Source: Bradyrhizobium sp. AZCC 2262
GTDB lineage: Bacteria > Pseudomonadota > Alphaproteobacteria > Rhizobiales > Xanthobacteraceae
Direction of reading: 5' to 3'
DNA length: 64,000 nucleotides
Assembly: GCF_036924535.1 (NCBI RefSeq)
Contig: NZ_JAZHRT010000001.1
Location: forward strand, 8,432,001-8,496,000
Below are positions 29,069 to 37,257 of this stretch, piece by piece; position 1 is the stretch's first letter, and each line of letters opens with the position of its first letter. Below the pieces are notes generated by a model. The model did no database searches and was not told where the DNA came from. It saw only the letters and a list, made by a program, of their open reading frames with translations. Made by a program: the position numbers and the translations under genes.

Positions 29069-30593
29069 AGCTTGTGACGCTTTTGGCCGCTGCGGAGCTT
29101 TGGAGCGAGGTGGCGGCTGCTCGTCGCGGCAAATGGCGGTTTTGGGGTTTGAGTTTGTCGATGAGCTCTCGTTTATGCACTGCAGAGGCGGTTGCCTTGC
29201 AGGATGTTGTTGGTGAGGGCGTACCAGAGCACGACGGCGCGGACCTTTTCGATGCCGCGCACGGTTAATTGCCGCAGGTCCCAGTTGCGCCAGCGGGCAT
29301 GGATGCACTCGCAAATCGAACGGGGCTTGTACCGGGCCTTGCCCGCTTCGCTCGCCATTCGCGCGCGCCAGGCCAGTACCCCCGGGCCGTCGCCGCGCCG
29401 CGGCAGGTACGGATCGGTGCCGTGCTTGGATTGAGTGGGCGGACAAAAGACCTCGACGCCCTCGGCATGCGCCCATTCGATGTCCTCCGCGCTGCCAAAG
29501 CCGCCATCGACGAGATGGTCTTTGGGCAGACCGCCAGGGCGCGTGCGCTGCCGCTCCAGCATGGGACGCATCAGGCCGCGGTCGGACCCGGTGTTGCAAA
29601 TCCTGGTGTCAACGACGATCTGCTGGCCGGCCGCACTCGTTACCTGCACGTTGTAAGCTGGGCGGAAGCCGCCGTCGGCCATCTTCATGACCCGTGCATC
29701 GGCGTCCGTCGTGGATGCGCGCGGCTCCTTCGGCTTCTTGCCATTGCCGCGCTTTTCTTCGCGCTCCTTGCGCTGCTGCTTGATCTCGGCCAGCGCCGTC
29801 TGCGCCGCTTTCACGCGCGCGCGGCGCTCCCGCGCGGCTCGCTCCTTGGCCGCCCGGGTGCGCTGATTGCTGGCGTCCGAGCGTGTATCGACCTCGCGCT
29901 TGAGATCTTCCACCGCTGCCTCAGCCTGTGCCAGGTGCCGGTCGAGTGTCGCCTCGCGCCGGAACGAGGCGGCTCCCGCGCTGGCCCGGACCCGCACCCC
30001 ATCCTGCGCCAGCGTCTCCAGATTGACGAGGCCAGCCTTCGCCAGCGCCGCCAGATGCTCGCTGAGCAGCCGGTCCAGCAGATCGGCGCAACCGACCCGG
30101 AAGTCCGCCAGCATGTGATAGTTCACCGACACGCCACCGCACAGCCAACGATAGGCATCGTGGCTCTCGCACAGCCGTTCCAAGGCGCGTGCGCTGCCAA
30201 CGCCCTCGCTGGTGGCATAGAGCCACAGCGCCAGCAAAAGCCGCGGCGATGTCGCGGGGTGACCGGGGCGGTCGCCCCTGGCTTTGATCCGGTTCTCCAG
30301 TTCACTCAGATCAAGCTCTTCGACATAAGACCAGATCAGGCGCACCGGATGGTCTTCCCCGATCAGGCTCTCGATATCCACCGCGCGCAACGCGATCTGG
30401 TCGCGTTGCGGTTCACGCAGCCGCGGCGCGCCGAGCGGCGCCGCTTCGGCTTGCGGCTTCGCCTGCTCCGGCAGGTCTCCAAACAATTCATCGGCAGCCA
30501 TCATCGCCTCCCGCGAATCCATATCGCCAGAGAATCACACTGCATTAGCTATCGGCTAGACTGGCTTGCCCGACGTCAAAAAAATCACACTCT
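29069..30593 (-). mobile_element. IS1182-family insertion sequence
   Basis: About 1,525 bases holding one transposase gene. The inner ends read AGCTTGTGA on the left and, inverted, AGAGTGTGA on the right, an imperfect terminal repeat. Outside both ends stands CTGAG (29064-29068 and 30594-30598), a probable 5-base target duplication. Removing the element and one CTGAG copy rejoins a palindromic repeat. Exact ends are uncertain by a few bases. Confidence 0.75.
29173..30522 (-). CDS. IS1182-family transposase
   Basis: The 449-residue DDE transposase has the DUF772-type N-terminal domain (LREPQRDQIALRAVDIESLI, ALWLYATSEGVGSARALERL) and a catalytic core with likely acidic residues in LAQDGVRVRASAGA, HLVDGGFGSAEDIEWAHAEG and ICECIHARWRN. 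A basic coiled region (about 190-265, rich in Arg/Lys/Glu) lies between. The frame is intact and full-length, so the element may still be active. It fills nearly all of the IS from 29069 to 30593. Confidence 0.93.
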   Translation of the reverse strand: MDSREAMMAADELFGDLPEQAKPQAEAAPLGAPRLREPQRDQIALRAVDIESLIGEDHPVRLIWSYVEELDLSELENRIKARGDRPGHPATSPRLLLALWLYATSEGVGSARALERLCESHDAYRWLCGGVSVNYHMLADFRVGCADLLDRLLSEHLAALAKAGLVNLETLAQDGVRVRASAGAASFRREATLDRHLAQAEAAVEDLKREVDTRSDASNQRTRAAKERAARERRARVKAAQTALAEIKQQRKEREEKRGNGKKPKEPRASTTDADARVMKMADGGFRPAYNVQVTSAAGQQIVVDTRICNTGSDRGLMRPMLERQRTRPGGLPKDHLVDGGFGSAEDIEWAHAEGVEVFCPPTQSKHGTDPYLPRRGDGPGVLAWRARMASEAGKARYKPRSICECIHARWRNWDLRQLTVRGIEKVRAVVLWYALTNNILQGNRLCSA

Positions 30594-30682
30594 CTGAGGA
30601 GCGCGAAGCGCGTCTCGAAGGACGACGGCCCGTGGCCCTTCCATCCTTCGAGGCTCGCTCCGCTCGCACCTCAGGATGACGG
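30594..30682. repeat. palindromic repeat, family G, right part
   Basis: CTGAGGAGCGCGAAGCGCG and CTCGAAGGACG on the left pair with CATCCTTCGAGG and CACCTCAGGATGACG on the right. The outer tip of the left arm (29057-29068) is displaced by the IS1182 element. Confidence 0.7.
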
Positions 30683-30691
30683 GGTCTTGGA

Positions 30692-31135
30692 CTATTCGAT
30701 GTCGATGCTGATGCCGCTGAGCTTCCACTGGCCGTCGGAGGGAATGAACCCGAGCTGGTACTTCACCTTTTTGGGCGTCGTGTCGAAATGGCCTTTGAGG
30801 CGCAGCACGCCTTTGTCGTCGACCTTCGCATCTTCATCCGCAATGACCGGGTTTGCGACGATCGCATCGAACACGGCGTGCTTCTCGACCAGGTCCTTGA
30901 AGACGGCCCGCAGCTTGTCGGGCGGAAACTGATCGCGGAACGGCTTTGAAATCTTGGCGTGGAGCACCGTGAAATTATCCGATGCCACCGCGTCGTTGAG
31001 CGTCACCAAAATGCTCTTGATCAGCACTTCCTGGACAAAGGGGCTCGGCATATCAAGCGCGTGCCCCCTGATTGGGGGGACCGCAACCAGCAGCGCCACG
31101 GCGGCGGCCCATCGGAAGCGTGCCCAATATCGCAT
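30692..31135 (-). CDS. secreted DUF4864-like protein
   Basis: The 147-residue protein starts MRYWARFRWAAAVALLVAVP, a signal peptide likely cleaved after GHA near residue 26. The mature part carries ILVTLNDAVASDNFTVLHAK, KPFRDQFPPDKLRAVFKDLV and a closing SDGQWKLSGISIDIE, a cystatin/NTF2-like pattern seen in DUF4864 proteins. It likely folds as a small periplasmic domain of unknown role. It lies downstream of bolA on the same strand, 153 bases away, and next to the IS insertion site. Confidence 0.75.
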   Translation of the reverse strand: MRYWARFRWAAAVALLVAVPPIRGHALDMPSPFVQEVLIKSILVTLNDAVASDNFTVLHAKISKPFRDQFPPDKLRAVFKDLVEKHAVFDAIVANPVIADEDAKVDDKGVLRLKGHFDTTPKKVKYQLGFIPSDGQWKLSGISIDIE

Positions 31136-31288
31136 CGGACGACCCCATCGACCTGCGACGGCCTCGGGGTCAGCCCGACCCCGCGTCCGAACGGAACCTG
31201 ATCCACGGCTTCGGTGATTGTCTCACAGTTGCGAAACCGGTTCTACCGTCTCTGCCGATCTTCACAGGAAGCTGGCGGACAGCCTCTA

Positions 31289-31567
31289 CTACCGCCCGGC
31301 GGTTTCTCCCGGCGCCTGCGCCTTGATGGCGAGCGCATGGACGGAGCCCTTGAGTTCCGCTGCAAGCGCCGCATTTACCATGCGATGGCGTTCAACCCGG
31401 CTCTTCCCTTCGAAGGCCGGAGACACGATATAGACCCTGAAATGCGTCTCGCCGCCCGGCCGGTGACCCGCATGGCCTTCATGCAGATGCGATTCGTCCG
31501 CGACGTCGAGGCTTTCCGGCAAGAAAGCTTCACGCAACTTGTTTATGATAATGTCCCTGGTGCTCAT
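31289..31567 (-). CDS. bolA: BolA family protein
   Basis: The 92-residue protein has the BolA fold: IINKLREAFLPESLDVADES, the HAGHRPGGETHFRVYIVSPA core with conserved His, and ERHRMVNAALAAELKGSVHA near the end. BolA proteins partner with monothiol glutaredoxins to bind [2Fe-2S] clusters and influence iron sensing and morphology. It is divergent from a J-domain gene, an arrangement common in Rhizobiales. Confidence 0.93.
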   Translation of the reverse strand: MSTRDIIINKLREAFLPESLDVADESHLHEGHAGHRPGGETHFRVYIVSPAFEGKSRVERHRMVNAALAAELKGSVHALAIKAQAPGETAGR

Positions 31568-31676
31568 GATGACGGCAGATAATTCCGTGTCCGCTTTTCG
31601 TCAATGGCGTATCCGAAGCGAGGTATTCGCAATGTCAAGACTTGAAGCCTGAGGGATTGCGTAGTCAAAGTTAGCC

Positions 31677-32324
31677 ATGGCAATTGATTCATCCAAATTC
31701 TTCGACTCCATTCGCATCAAGCCCAACAAGCTGAGCGCGAAGCAGCAGGCGCAGGCGCGCGAGGAAGCCGCCATGTGCGAGTGGGCGGGCTGCCAGAACA
31801 AGGGCCCGCACCGCGCGCCCAAGGGCCGCGAGAATTCGCGCGAGTATTTTCACTTCTGTCTCAATCACGTCCGCGAGTACAACCAGAACTACAATTTCTT
31901 CCAGGGCATGAATGCCGACGCCGTCGCGCGCTACCAGAAGGATGCGCTGACCGGCCATCGCCCGACCTGGAAGATGGGCGCCAACACCGCCGGCAAGAAG
32001 GGCAAGCAGGCCGCCGAGGATTTCGACGGCGCCTCAGATCCCTTCAGCATGTTCTCCGAGCTCAACGGCCGCGGCCGCTGGCGGCCCGGACCGGGCGCCG
32101 AGGCCAAGGCCGAAACGCGCAAGGTGATGAACGCCGAACGCAAGGCGCTGCAGGTGATGGGCCTCACCGCCGAAGCCACCCTCGAGGAGGTCAAGGCGAA
32201 GTACAAGGCGCTGGTCAAGCAGCACCATCCCGACGCCAACGGCGGCGACCGCTCCACCGAGGATCGCTTGATCGAGATCATCAAGGCGTATAATTATCTC
32301 AAGACCGTGGTGCGCGGCGCGTAG
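31677..32324 (+). CDS. J-domain (DnaJ-like) protein
   Basis: The 215-residue protein carries a C-terminal J domain (about 157-213: ALQVMGLTAEATLEEVKAKY, KALVKQHHPDANGGDRSTED) with the HPD tripeptide needed to stimulate DnaK ATPase. The N-terminal half has a Cys-containing segment, CEWAGCQNKGPHRAPKGREN, and FHFCLNHVREYNQNYNFFQG, a pattern special to this alphaproteobacterial family. The gene is divergent from bolA. In many Rhizobiales it lies directly before cobS; here two citrate-synthase genes and dedA intervene. Confidence 0.92.
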   Translation: MAIDSSKFFDSIRIKPNKLSAKQQAQAREEAAMCEWAGCQNKGPHRAPKGRENSREYFHFCLNHVREYNQNYNFFQGMNADAVARYQKDALTGHRPTWKMGANTAGKKGKQAAEDFDGASDPFSMFSELNGRGRWRPGPGAEAKAETRKVMNAERKALQVMGLTAEATLEEVKAKYKALVKQHHPDANGGDRSTEDRLIEIIKAYNYLKTVVRGA

Positions 32325-32343
32325 CGCCTGGCATTAATCTCGC

Positions 32344-32465
32344 GTCGTCCCTGCGAACGCAGGGACCCATCCGCCGCGCCCTCTCGGATTTGTAACGGCT
32401 GGTCGACGGCTTTCGCGCAATAACAAACGCCTGTGGTTCTGGGTCCCTGCGTTCGCAGGGACGAC
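32344..32465. repeat. paired palindromic intergenic repeat, family A, copy 3
   Basis: A 122-base element bounded by GTCGTCCCTGCGAACGCAGG and its inverted complement, between the convergent J-domain and citrate-synthase genes. Confidence 0.85.
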
Positions 32466-32514
32466 AGCGGAGATGATGGCTCCGCTGTTGCCTTCCACAC
32501 ACTTTTCCGCTCGC

Positions 32515-33606
32515 TCACCCCGGCATTGGCCCGATATACGCCGAACTCGGCCGGATCAACCTGCCACCGCGCTGCTGCTCGCGGGCGTGCGCGGTCCAGC
32601 CGGCGGCGCGTGCCACGGCAAAGATCGGCGTAAACGCCTGCCGCGGGATTTTCAGCGCGTCGAGCAGGATCGCGGTGAAGAATTCCACATTGGTGTCGAG
32701 CGGGCGCTCCGGATTCTTCCGCCGCAGCGCGGCGCGGATGTAGGCCTCGACCTCGCCGGCGAAGGGCAGGTCGGCGCCTTCGCCGGCAAGCCGCTCGATC
32801 GCACCCTTCAGCACATCGGCACGCGGATCGCGGACGCGATAGACGCGGTGGCCGAATCCCATCAGCCGCTCGCCGCGGGCCAGCGCACTGTCGACCCACG
32901 GCTGGATGCGCTCGCTGGAGCCGATCGCGTCGAGCATTTCCAGTACGGGTTCAGGTGCCCCGCCATGTAGCGGGCCGGTCAGCGCGCAATAGCCGGCAGT
33001 GACGGCAGCGAACAAGTCCGCCTGCGTCGAGGCCACCACCCGTGTCGTGAACGTCGAAGCGTTCATGCCGTGGTCGCACACGGTGACAAAATAGGCGTCC
33101 AGCGCCGCTACCTCGCGCGCGTTGGGCTTGCGGCCGAGCATCATTGATAGCGTGTCGGCGGCATGGCTGAGGGTTGCATCGGGTGCGATCGGATCGTTCC
33201 CCTTGGCGCGCTGCACCAGCGCGCCGGCAATGACCGGAAATGCGCCAACGATGGTGGCCTCGTGTGCAAGGCCGGCCTCCGCGCGGAGCCCCGCGACTGC
33301 CGCGCGAAATCCGTCGACGATCGATAGGCCGCGCGTGATGCCAAGCAGGTCCGGCAGCCGGGCAAACGCCCGTTCGCGTCCCGCCCCGAGCGCGGCCCGC
33401 ACCGCGGCTTCGCCGACCGGCTGGCCGGTTCCGCCGCTCCAGAGCCGGGCGGTCACGCCCTCAAAACCGGTCTTGCGGGCGAGGTCGCCGACCCGTTCGC
33501 CGGCGATGATCAGTTCGCCGCGCTCGCCGTCGACATGGCTGAGCACGGTTTCGGCGGCCGGAATACCGTCCAGGCCGATCGGGGTCTTCGAAAGCTGCAT
33601 ATTCAT
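32515..33606 (-). CDS. citrate synthase family protein (citrate/2-methylcitrate synthase-like)
   Basis: The 363-residue protein is a short citrate-synthase homologue. It keeps the substrate-binding CDHGMNASTFTTRV segment (H179), GPLHGGAPEPVLEML (H214) and GFGHRVYRVRDPRADV (H253). The position of the usual catalytic Asp reads NVEFF, a Glu (E308), as in some other citrate-synthase subgroups. It may act on oxaloacetate plus acetyl- or propionyl-CoA, or as a 2-methylcitrate synthase. ATG 33606 is preceded by AAGGAGA. It is divergent from a second homologue with a helix-turn-helix, 74 bases away. It is not likely to be the main gltA. Confidence 0.88.
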   Translation of the reverse strand: MNMQLSKTPIGLDGIPAAETVLSHVDGERGELIIAGERVGDLARKTGFEGVTARLWSGGTGQPVGEAAVRAALGAGRERAFARLPDLLGITRGLSIVDGFRAAVAGLRAEAGLAHEATIVGAFPVIAGALVQRAKGNDPIAPDATLSHAADTLSMMLGRKPNAREVAALDAYFVTVCDHGMNASTFTTRVVASTQADLFAAVTAGYCALTGPLHGGAPEPVLEMLDAIGSSERIQPWVDSALARGERLMGFGHRVYRVRDPRADVLKGAIERLAGEGADLPFAGEVEAYIRAALRRKNPERPLDTNVEFFTAILLDALKIPRQAFTPIFAVARAAGWTAHAREQQRGGRLIRPSSAYIGPMPG

Positions 33607-33680
33607 GATGGCTCTCCTTTGCCTGCTGCCAAAGGTCGGGCCTCTCGACAGATTGATCAATCTTGATTATGTAAATCAAT
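33607..33680. promoter_or_regulatory. palindrome-rich divergent promoter of the two citrate-synthase genes
   Basis: ATTGATCAAT (33652-33661) is a perfect palindrome, and TTGATT (33663-33668) pairs with AATCAA (33674-33679) just before the ATG at 33681. The stretch is AT-rich against its surroundings and suits an operator for the helix-turn-helix protein encoded at its side. Confidence 0.5.
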
Positions 33681-34898
33681 ATGAAAAAATCCGCCGGCCT
33701 TTACCTCTCGGCCCGCGAGGCCTCCGCCGAACTCGCGATCTCGCAGGCGACGCTCTACGCCTATGTCAGCCGCGGGCTGATCCGCTCGGAGCCGTCGCAG
33801 GATTCGCGCAGCCACCGCTACCGGGCGGAGGACGTCCGCACGCTGAAGGAGCGGCGCACGCCGGCGCCCGAACCACGCGGCATGCGCAGTTTCGACGCCG
33901 ATCTTCCCGTGATGGATTCGGCGGTCGGAACGATTACCGAGGACGGCGCGATCTATCGCGGCGTCAACTGCATCGATCTTGCCGAGCGCGACACGCTCGA
34001 ACATGCCGCGACCTTGTTGTGGGATGTCACCGGCGCCGATCCGTTCGAACAGGACAATTGCCCCGTCGTGTCGGACGAAATGCGCGCCGTGGCCGACGCT
34101 GCGCGCGGCGCCAATGCGATCGATCGCGCCATCGCCGTGCTGGCGCTGGCGGCCAGCGCCGACCCGCGGGCATATACACGGGCGCCCGAAGGCCGCGCCA
34201 TGCTCGGCGGCCGCATCGTGCGGCTGGTGGTCGCGACCATGCTGAACGCCAAATCCTCGGCAAAACCACTTCATTTGCAGATCGCGCGGGTGTGGGCGCC
34301 TGAAAACAAGCACGCCGCCGATTTGATTCGCCGCGCGCTGGTGCTGCTGGCGGATCACGAGCTGAACGCCTCAACCTTCACCGTGCGCTGCGCGGCCTCG
34401 ACCGGATTAAATCTCTACGACGCCATCATCGCCGGTCTCGTCGCATTGAAGGGTCCGAAGCACGGCGGTGCCGGCGTATTGGCGGCGCAGCTTCTGAAGA
34501 CACTCGCCCACGGCGAGGTTGCCCCTATCATCCGCGAGCGCGTCGCGCTCGGCGAGCGCTTCGCGGGCTTTGGCCATGGGGTCTACAAGCACGGCGATCC
34601 CCGCGCACGGGCGCTGCTGGAAGCGCTGGCGCGCTCCGGGGCTGACCGCAAACTGACCCATGAAATCCCGGACCGTATCGCGGAGGCGACCGGCGAGTTC
34701 GTCAATATCGATTATGCCCTTGCGGTGCTGGTGCACACGCTCGGCCTGCCGCCAGGCCATGAACTGGTGCTGTTTTCCATGGCGCGCACCGTGGGGTGGA
34801 TCGCGCATGCCTGCGAGCAATTGCAGCATGGCCGACTGATCCGGCCCCGCGCGCGCTATGTCGGTCCTGCACCGGGGCGGGGGCCCGGCAGGGCCTGA
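33681..34898 (+). CDS. citrate synthase-like protein with N-terminal helix-turn-helix
   Basis: The 405-residue protein begins with a MerR/excisionase-like helix-turn-helix (about 8-57: YLSAREASAELAISQATLYA, YVSRGLIRSEPSQ, SHRYRAEDV), then a citrate-synthase body. Catalytic positions are kept: KGPKHGGAGV (H261), GFGHGVYKHGDPRA (H299; the usual Arg after it is Gly) and VNIDYALAVL (D344). The fusion suggests a regulator that senses a citrate-synthase ligand, or an enzyme that controls its own gene. No Shine-Dalgarno is visible; a palindrome ends 2 bases before the ATG. It overlaps the convergent dedA gene by 43 bases. Confidence 0.9.
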   Translation: MKKSAGLYLSAREASAELAISQATLYAYVSRGLIRSEPSQDSRSHRYRAEDVRTLKERRTPAPEPRGMRSFDADLPVMDSAVGTITEDGAIYRGVNCIDLAERDTLEHAATLLWDVTGADPFEQDNCPVVSDEMRAVADAARGANAIDRAIAVLALAASADPRAYTRAPEGRAMLGGRIVRLVVATMLNAKSSAKPLHLQIARVWAPENKHAADLIRRALVLLADHELNASTFTVRCAASTGLNLYDAIIAGLVALKGPKHGGAGVLAAQLLKTLAHGEVAPIIRERVALGERFAGFGHGVYKHGDPRARALLEALARSGADRKLTHEIPDRIAEATGEFVNIDYALAVLVHTLGLPPGHELVLFSMARTVGWIAHACEQLQHGRLIRPRARYVGPAPGRGPGRA

Positions 34899-35539
34899 TC
34901 TGACGAGGGCTTTCCTGTCCGGCGGCGGCGCAGCGTCCAGACACCGAGCGCAATGATCGCCGTCGCGAACACGGCCAGCATCCACAGATGTTTGCCGGTG
35001 CCCTGGTGATGCGGAAAGCCGGCATAGTGGTGCAGTGCCGAGACCGCGAACACGCCCGGCAGCACATGGGCCAAAGCCCACGCAATCACCGCCGCAACGT
35101 TGACGCCGTAGAACCGGACCGGCGGCATTCCGAGCGCGCCCGCCGTCACCGGCACGAAGGCGCGGATCGGCGGCACAAAGCGTGCGAAAAATACCGCCAG
35201 CGTTCCCCAGCGGTGGAAGAACGCCTCGCTCTGCGCCATGACGCCCGGATATCTCGACATCGGCCAGGCGCCCAGAATTTCGCGTTGCGAGCGATGGCCA
35301 GCCCAGAACGCCGAGCCGTCGCCGAGCATGGCGCCGGTGATCGCTGCCGCCAGCACGCCCCACAGCTTCAGTTCGCCACCCGGCACCAGCGCACTCAGGG
35401 CAAGGATGATGGTCGAGCCCGGCACCAGCGCTCCCACCACCGGGATCGCCTCCAGCAGGGCCGCAAGAAATAGCGTCAGGTAGGCCAGCCAGACATGCTC
35501 TGAGACGAACGCGATCAGGGAATCGAGGAATGAGGTCAC
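34856..35539 (-). CDS. DedA family inner membrane protein
   Basis: The 227-residue protein has the DedA/VTT topology of about five or six helices, with the family core LEAIPVVGALVPGSTIILAL, the GDGSAFWAGHRSQREIL glycine/charged loop and FFARFVPPIRAFVPVTAGAL. DedA proteins take part in membrane homeostasis and proton-dependent lipid flipping (undecaprenyl phosphate or phosphatidylethanolamine). The last about 14 codons overlap the end of the convergent helix-turn-helix citrate-synthase gene. It is divergent from cobS. Confidence 0.93.
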   Translation of the reverse strand: MTSFLDSLIAFVSEHVWLAYLTLFLAALLEAIPVVGALVPGSTIILALSALVPGGELKLWGVLAAAITGAMLGDGSAFWAGHRSQREILGAWPMSRYPGVMAQSEAFFHRWGTLAVFFARFVPPIRAFVPVTAGALGMPPVRFYGVNVAAVIAWALAHVLPGVFAVSALHHYAGFPHHQGTGKHLWMLAVFATAIIALGVWTLRRRRTGKPSSDQALPGPRPGAGPT

Positions 35540-35844
35540 AGAGTTCCTGCTTCGGTGTGCGGCTGGCTCGAATTCCAGCTAACAGCTCCGGATCGGTCTT
35601 GAAAGGGTCCGCCCTGGTCCCGAGATCGGGTCGGAAGGCCGGCTGGAAGGCAAAAGTGCGTCGTGATTCGCAGGGCAGCCCTCCAAAAACCTGATACACG
35701 CCCTATCTCAATGATAAGGCAACGGAACTTTGATTGTGCCGCGGGCTTCTGCCGGCCGTTGCTCTCTGCTAGGTTCGTCCTAGCACCCATCCGCAGCCAT
35801 TCAACAAATCTGGTTTCGGTAACGCCCGGGACCTCGGAGGATTG
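35540..35844. other. divergent promoter region between dedA and cobS
   Basis: A 305-base gap. A small inverted repeat GCTAGG / CCTAGC (35768-35784) lies about 60 bases before the cobS start, and GGAGG (35836-35840) is close to the start. I looked for a cobalamin riboswitch and saw no B12-box-like sequence. Confidence 0.5.
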
Positions 35845-36843
35845 ATGACGACCGCCGCCATGACCAAAGTCCAGGAGCCCGTCGGTTTGCCCGATATGAA
35901 GGTGTCGGTCCGGCAGGTTTTCGGTATCGACACAGATCTCGAAGTGCCGGCCTATTCCGAAGTCGACCCACATGTCCCGGAAGTCGATTCCGATTACCGC
36001 TTCGATCGCGCCACCACGCTCGCCGTGCTCGCCGGCTTCGCCCATAACCGCCGCGTCATGGTCACCGGCTATCACGGCACCGGCAAATCGACCCATATCG
36101 AGCAGGTCGCGGCACGGCTGAACTGGCCGTGCGTGCGCGTCAACCTCGACAGCCACATCAGCCGTATCGATCTGGTCGGCAAGGACTCGATCGTGGTCAA
36201 GGAAGGCAAGCAGGTCACGGAATTCCGCGACGGCATCCTGCCCTGGGCGCTGCAGCACAACATCGCGCTGGTGTTCGACGAGTATGACGCCGGCCGTCCC
36301 GACGTGATGTTCGTGATCCAGCGCGTGCTGGAAGTCTCTGGCCGGCTGACGCTGCTCGACCAGAACAAGGTGATCAAGCCGCACCCGGCGTTCCGCCTGT
36401 TCTCGACCGCCAACACGGTTGGCCTCGGCGATACCTCGGGCCTCTATCACGGCACCCAGCAGATCAACCAGGGCCAGATGGACCGCTGGTCGATCGTCAC
36501 CACGCTGAACTATCTGGCGCATGATGAGGAAGTCGAGATCGTGCTGGCGAAGGCGCATCACTATCGCACGACCGAGGGCCGCGACATCGTCAACAAGATG
36601 GTGCGCCTTGCCGATCTCACCCGCAACGCGTTCGCCAACGGCGATTTGTCGACGGTGATGAGCCCGCGCACCGTGATCACCTGGGCCGAGAACGCCGATA
36701 TCTTCTCCGACATCGGCTTCGCGTTCCGCGTCACCTTCCTCAACAAGTGCGACGAACTGGAGCGGCCGCTGGTGGCCGAATTCTATCAGCGCTGCTTCAA
36801 CCAGGAACTGCCCGAGAGTTCGGTGAACGTGGCGCTCAGCTAG
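35845..36843 (+). CDS. cobS: cobaltochelatase subunit CobS
   Basis: CobS is the AAA+ ATPase part of the aerobic cobaltochelatase; with CobT and CobN it inserts cobalt into hydrogenobyrinate diamide in B12 synthesis. The 332-residue protein has [20 protein letters not shown], the Walker A-like [20 protein letters not shown], Walker [21 protein letters not shown], and sensor regions [23 protein letters not shown] 35845 is used, although TTG 35842 is also in frame; GGAGG is unusually close (4 bases). A GNAT gene separates it from cobT. Confidence 0.96.
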   Translation: MTTAAMTKVQEPVGLPDMKVSVRQVFGIDTDLEVPAYSEVDPHVPEVDSDYRFDRATTLAVLAGFAHNRRVMVTGYHGTGKSTHIEQVAARLNWPCVRVNLDSHISRIDLVGKDSIVVKEGKQVTEFRDGILPWALQHNIALVFDEYDAGRPDVMFVIQRVLEVSGRLTLLDQNKVIKPHPAFRLFSTANTVGLGDTSGLYHGTQQINQGQMDRWSIVTTLNYLAHDEEVEIVLAKAHHYRTTEGRDIVNKMVRLADLTRNAFANGDLSTVMSPRTVITWAENADIFSDIGFAFRVTFLNKCDELERPLVAEFYQRCFNQELPESSVNVALS

Positions 36844-36846
36844 CCA

Positions 36847-37257
36847 ATGCCGAAAATTTCCGTCGAGCGCACCATTGGAAAGACCAAGAAGGCGGTGCTC
36901 GGCGGATTGATCGGTTACAACACCGAAAAGATGGGGAAGCAGAAATACAAGCGCTTCGCCATCTCACTGCGCGAGGGCGACAAGATCGTCGGCGGAATTG
37001 TCGGCGAAGTCTGGACCACGGTTCTGTTTATCCAGCTTTTCTGGATGGAGCAGAAGCTTCGCGGCAAGGACTACGGAACGAGACTGATAAAGGCGATTGA
37101 GGACGAAGCGAGACGGTTTGGAGCCACGCGGTCCTATCTCGACACGATGAGTTTTCAGGCGCCGGGTTTCTACCGCGGTTGCGGTTATGAGGAATTCGGT
37201 TCGATCGAAGGCTATCCCGGCGGCGTCACGCGGCACTGGTTTACGAAAGCGCTATGA
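36847..37257 (+). CDS. GNAT family N-acetyltransferase
   Basis: The 136-residue protein shows the GNAT acetyl-CoA site in [20 protein letters not shown] (residues 77-96, with a modified RGxGxG/A loop reading RGKDYGT) and a late [17 protein letters not shown] motif typical of small acetyltransferases. The substrate is unknown. It begins 3 bases after the cobS stop and overlaps the cobT start by 4 bases, so it is translated with cobST. Such an insertion between cobS and cobT is notable; a role in B12 or an unrelated hitchhiker role both remain open. Confidence 0.9.
   Translation: MPKISVERTIGKTKKAVLGGLIGYNTEKMGKQKYKRFAISLREGDKIVGGIVGEVWTTVLFIQLFWMEQKLRGKDYGTRLIKAIEDEARRFGATRSYLDTMSFQAPGFYRGCGYEEFGSIEGYPGGVTRHWFTKAL

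Noticed and set aside
35540-35844. Possible cobalamin riboswitch before cobS
   Set aside because: No B12-box-like sequence or multi-stem layout could be seen.
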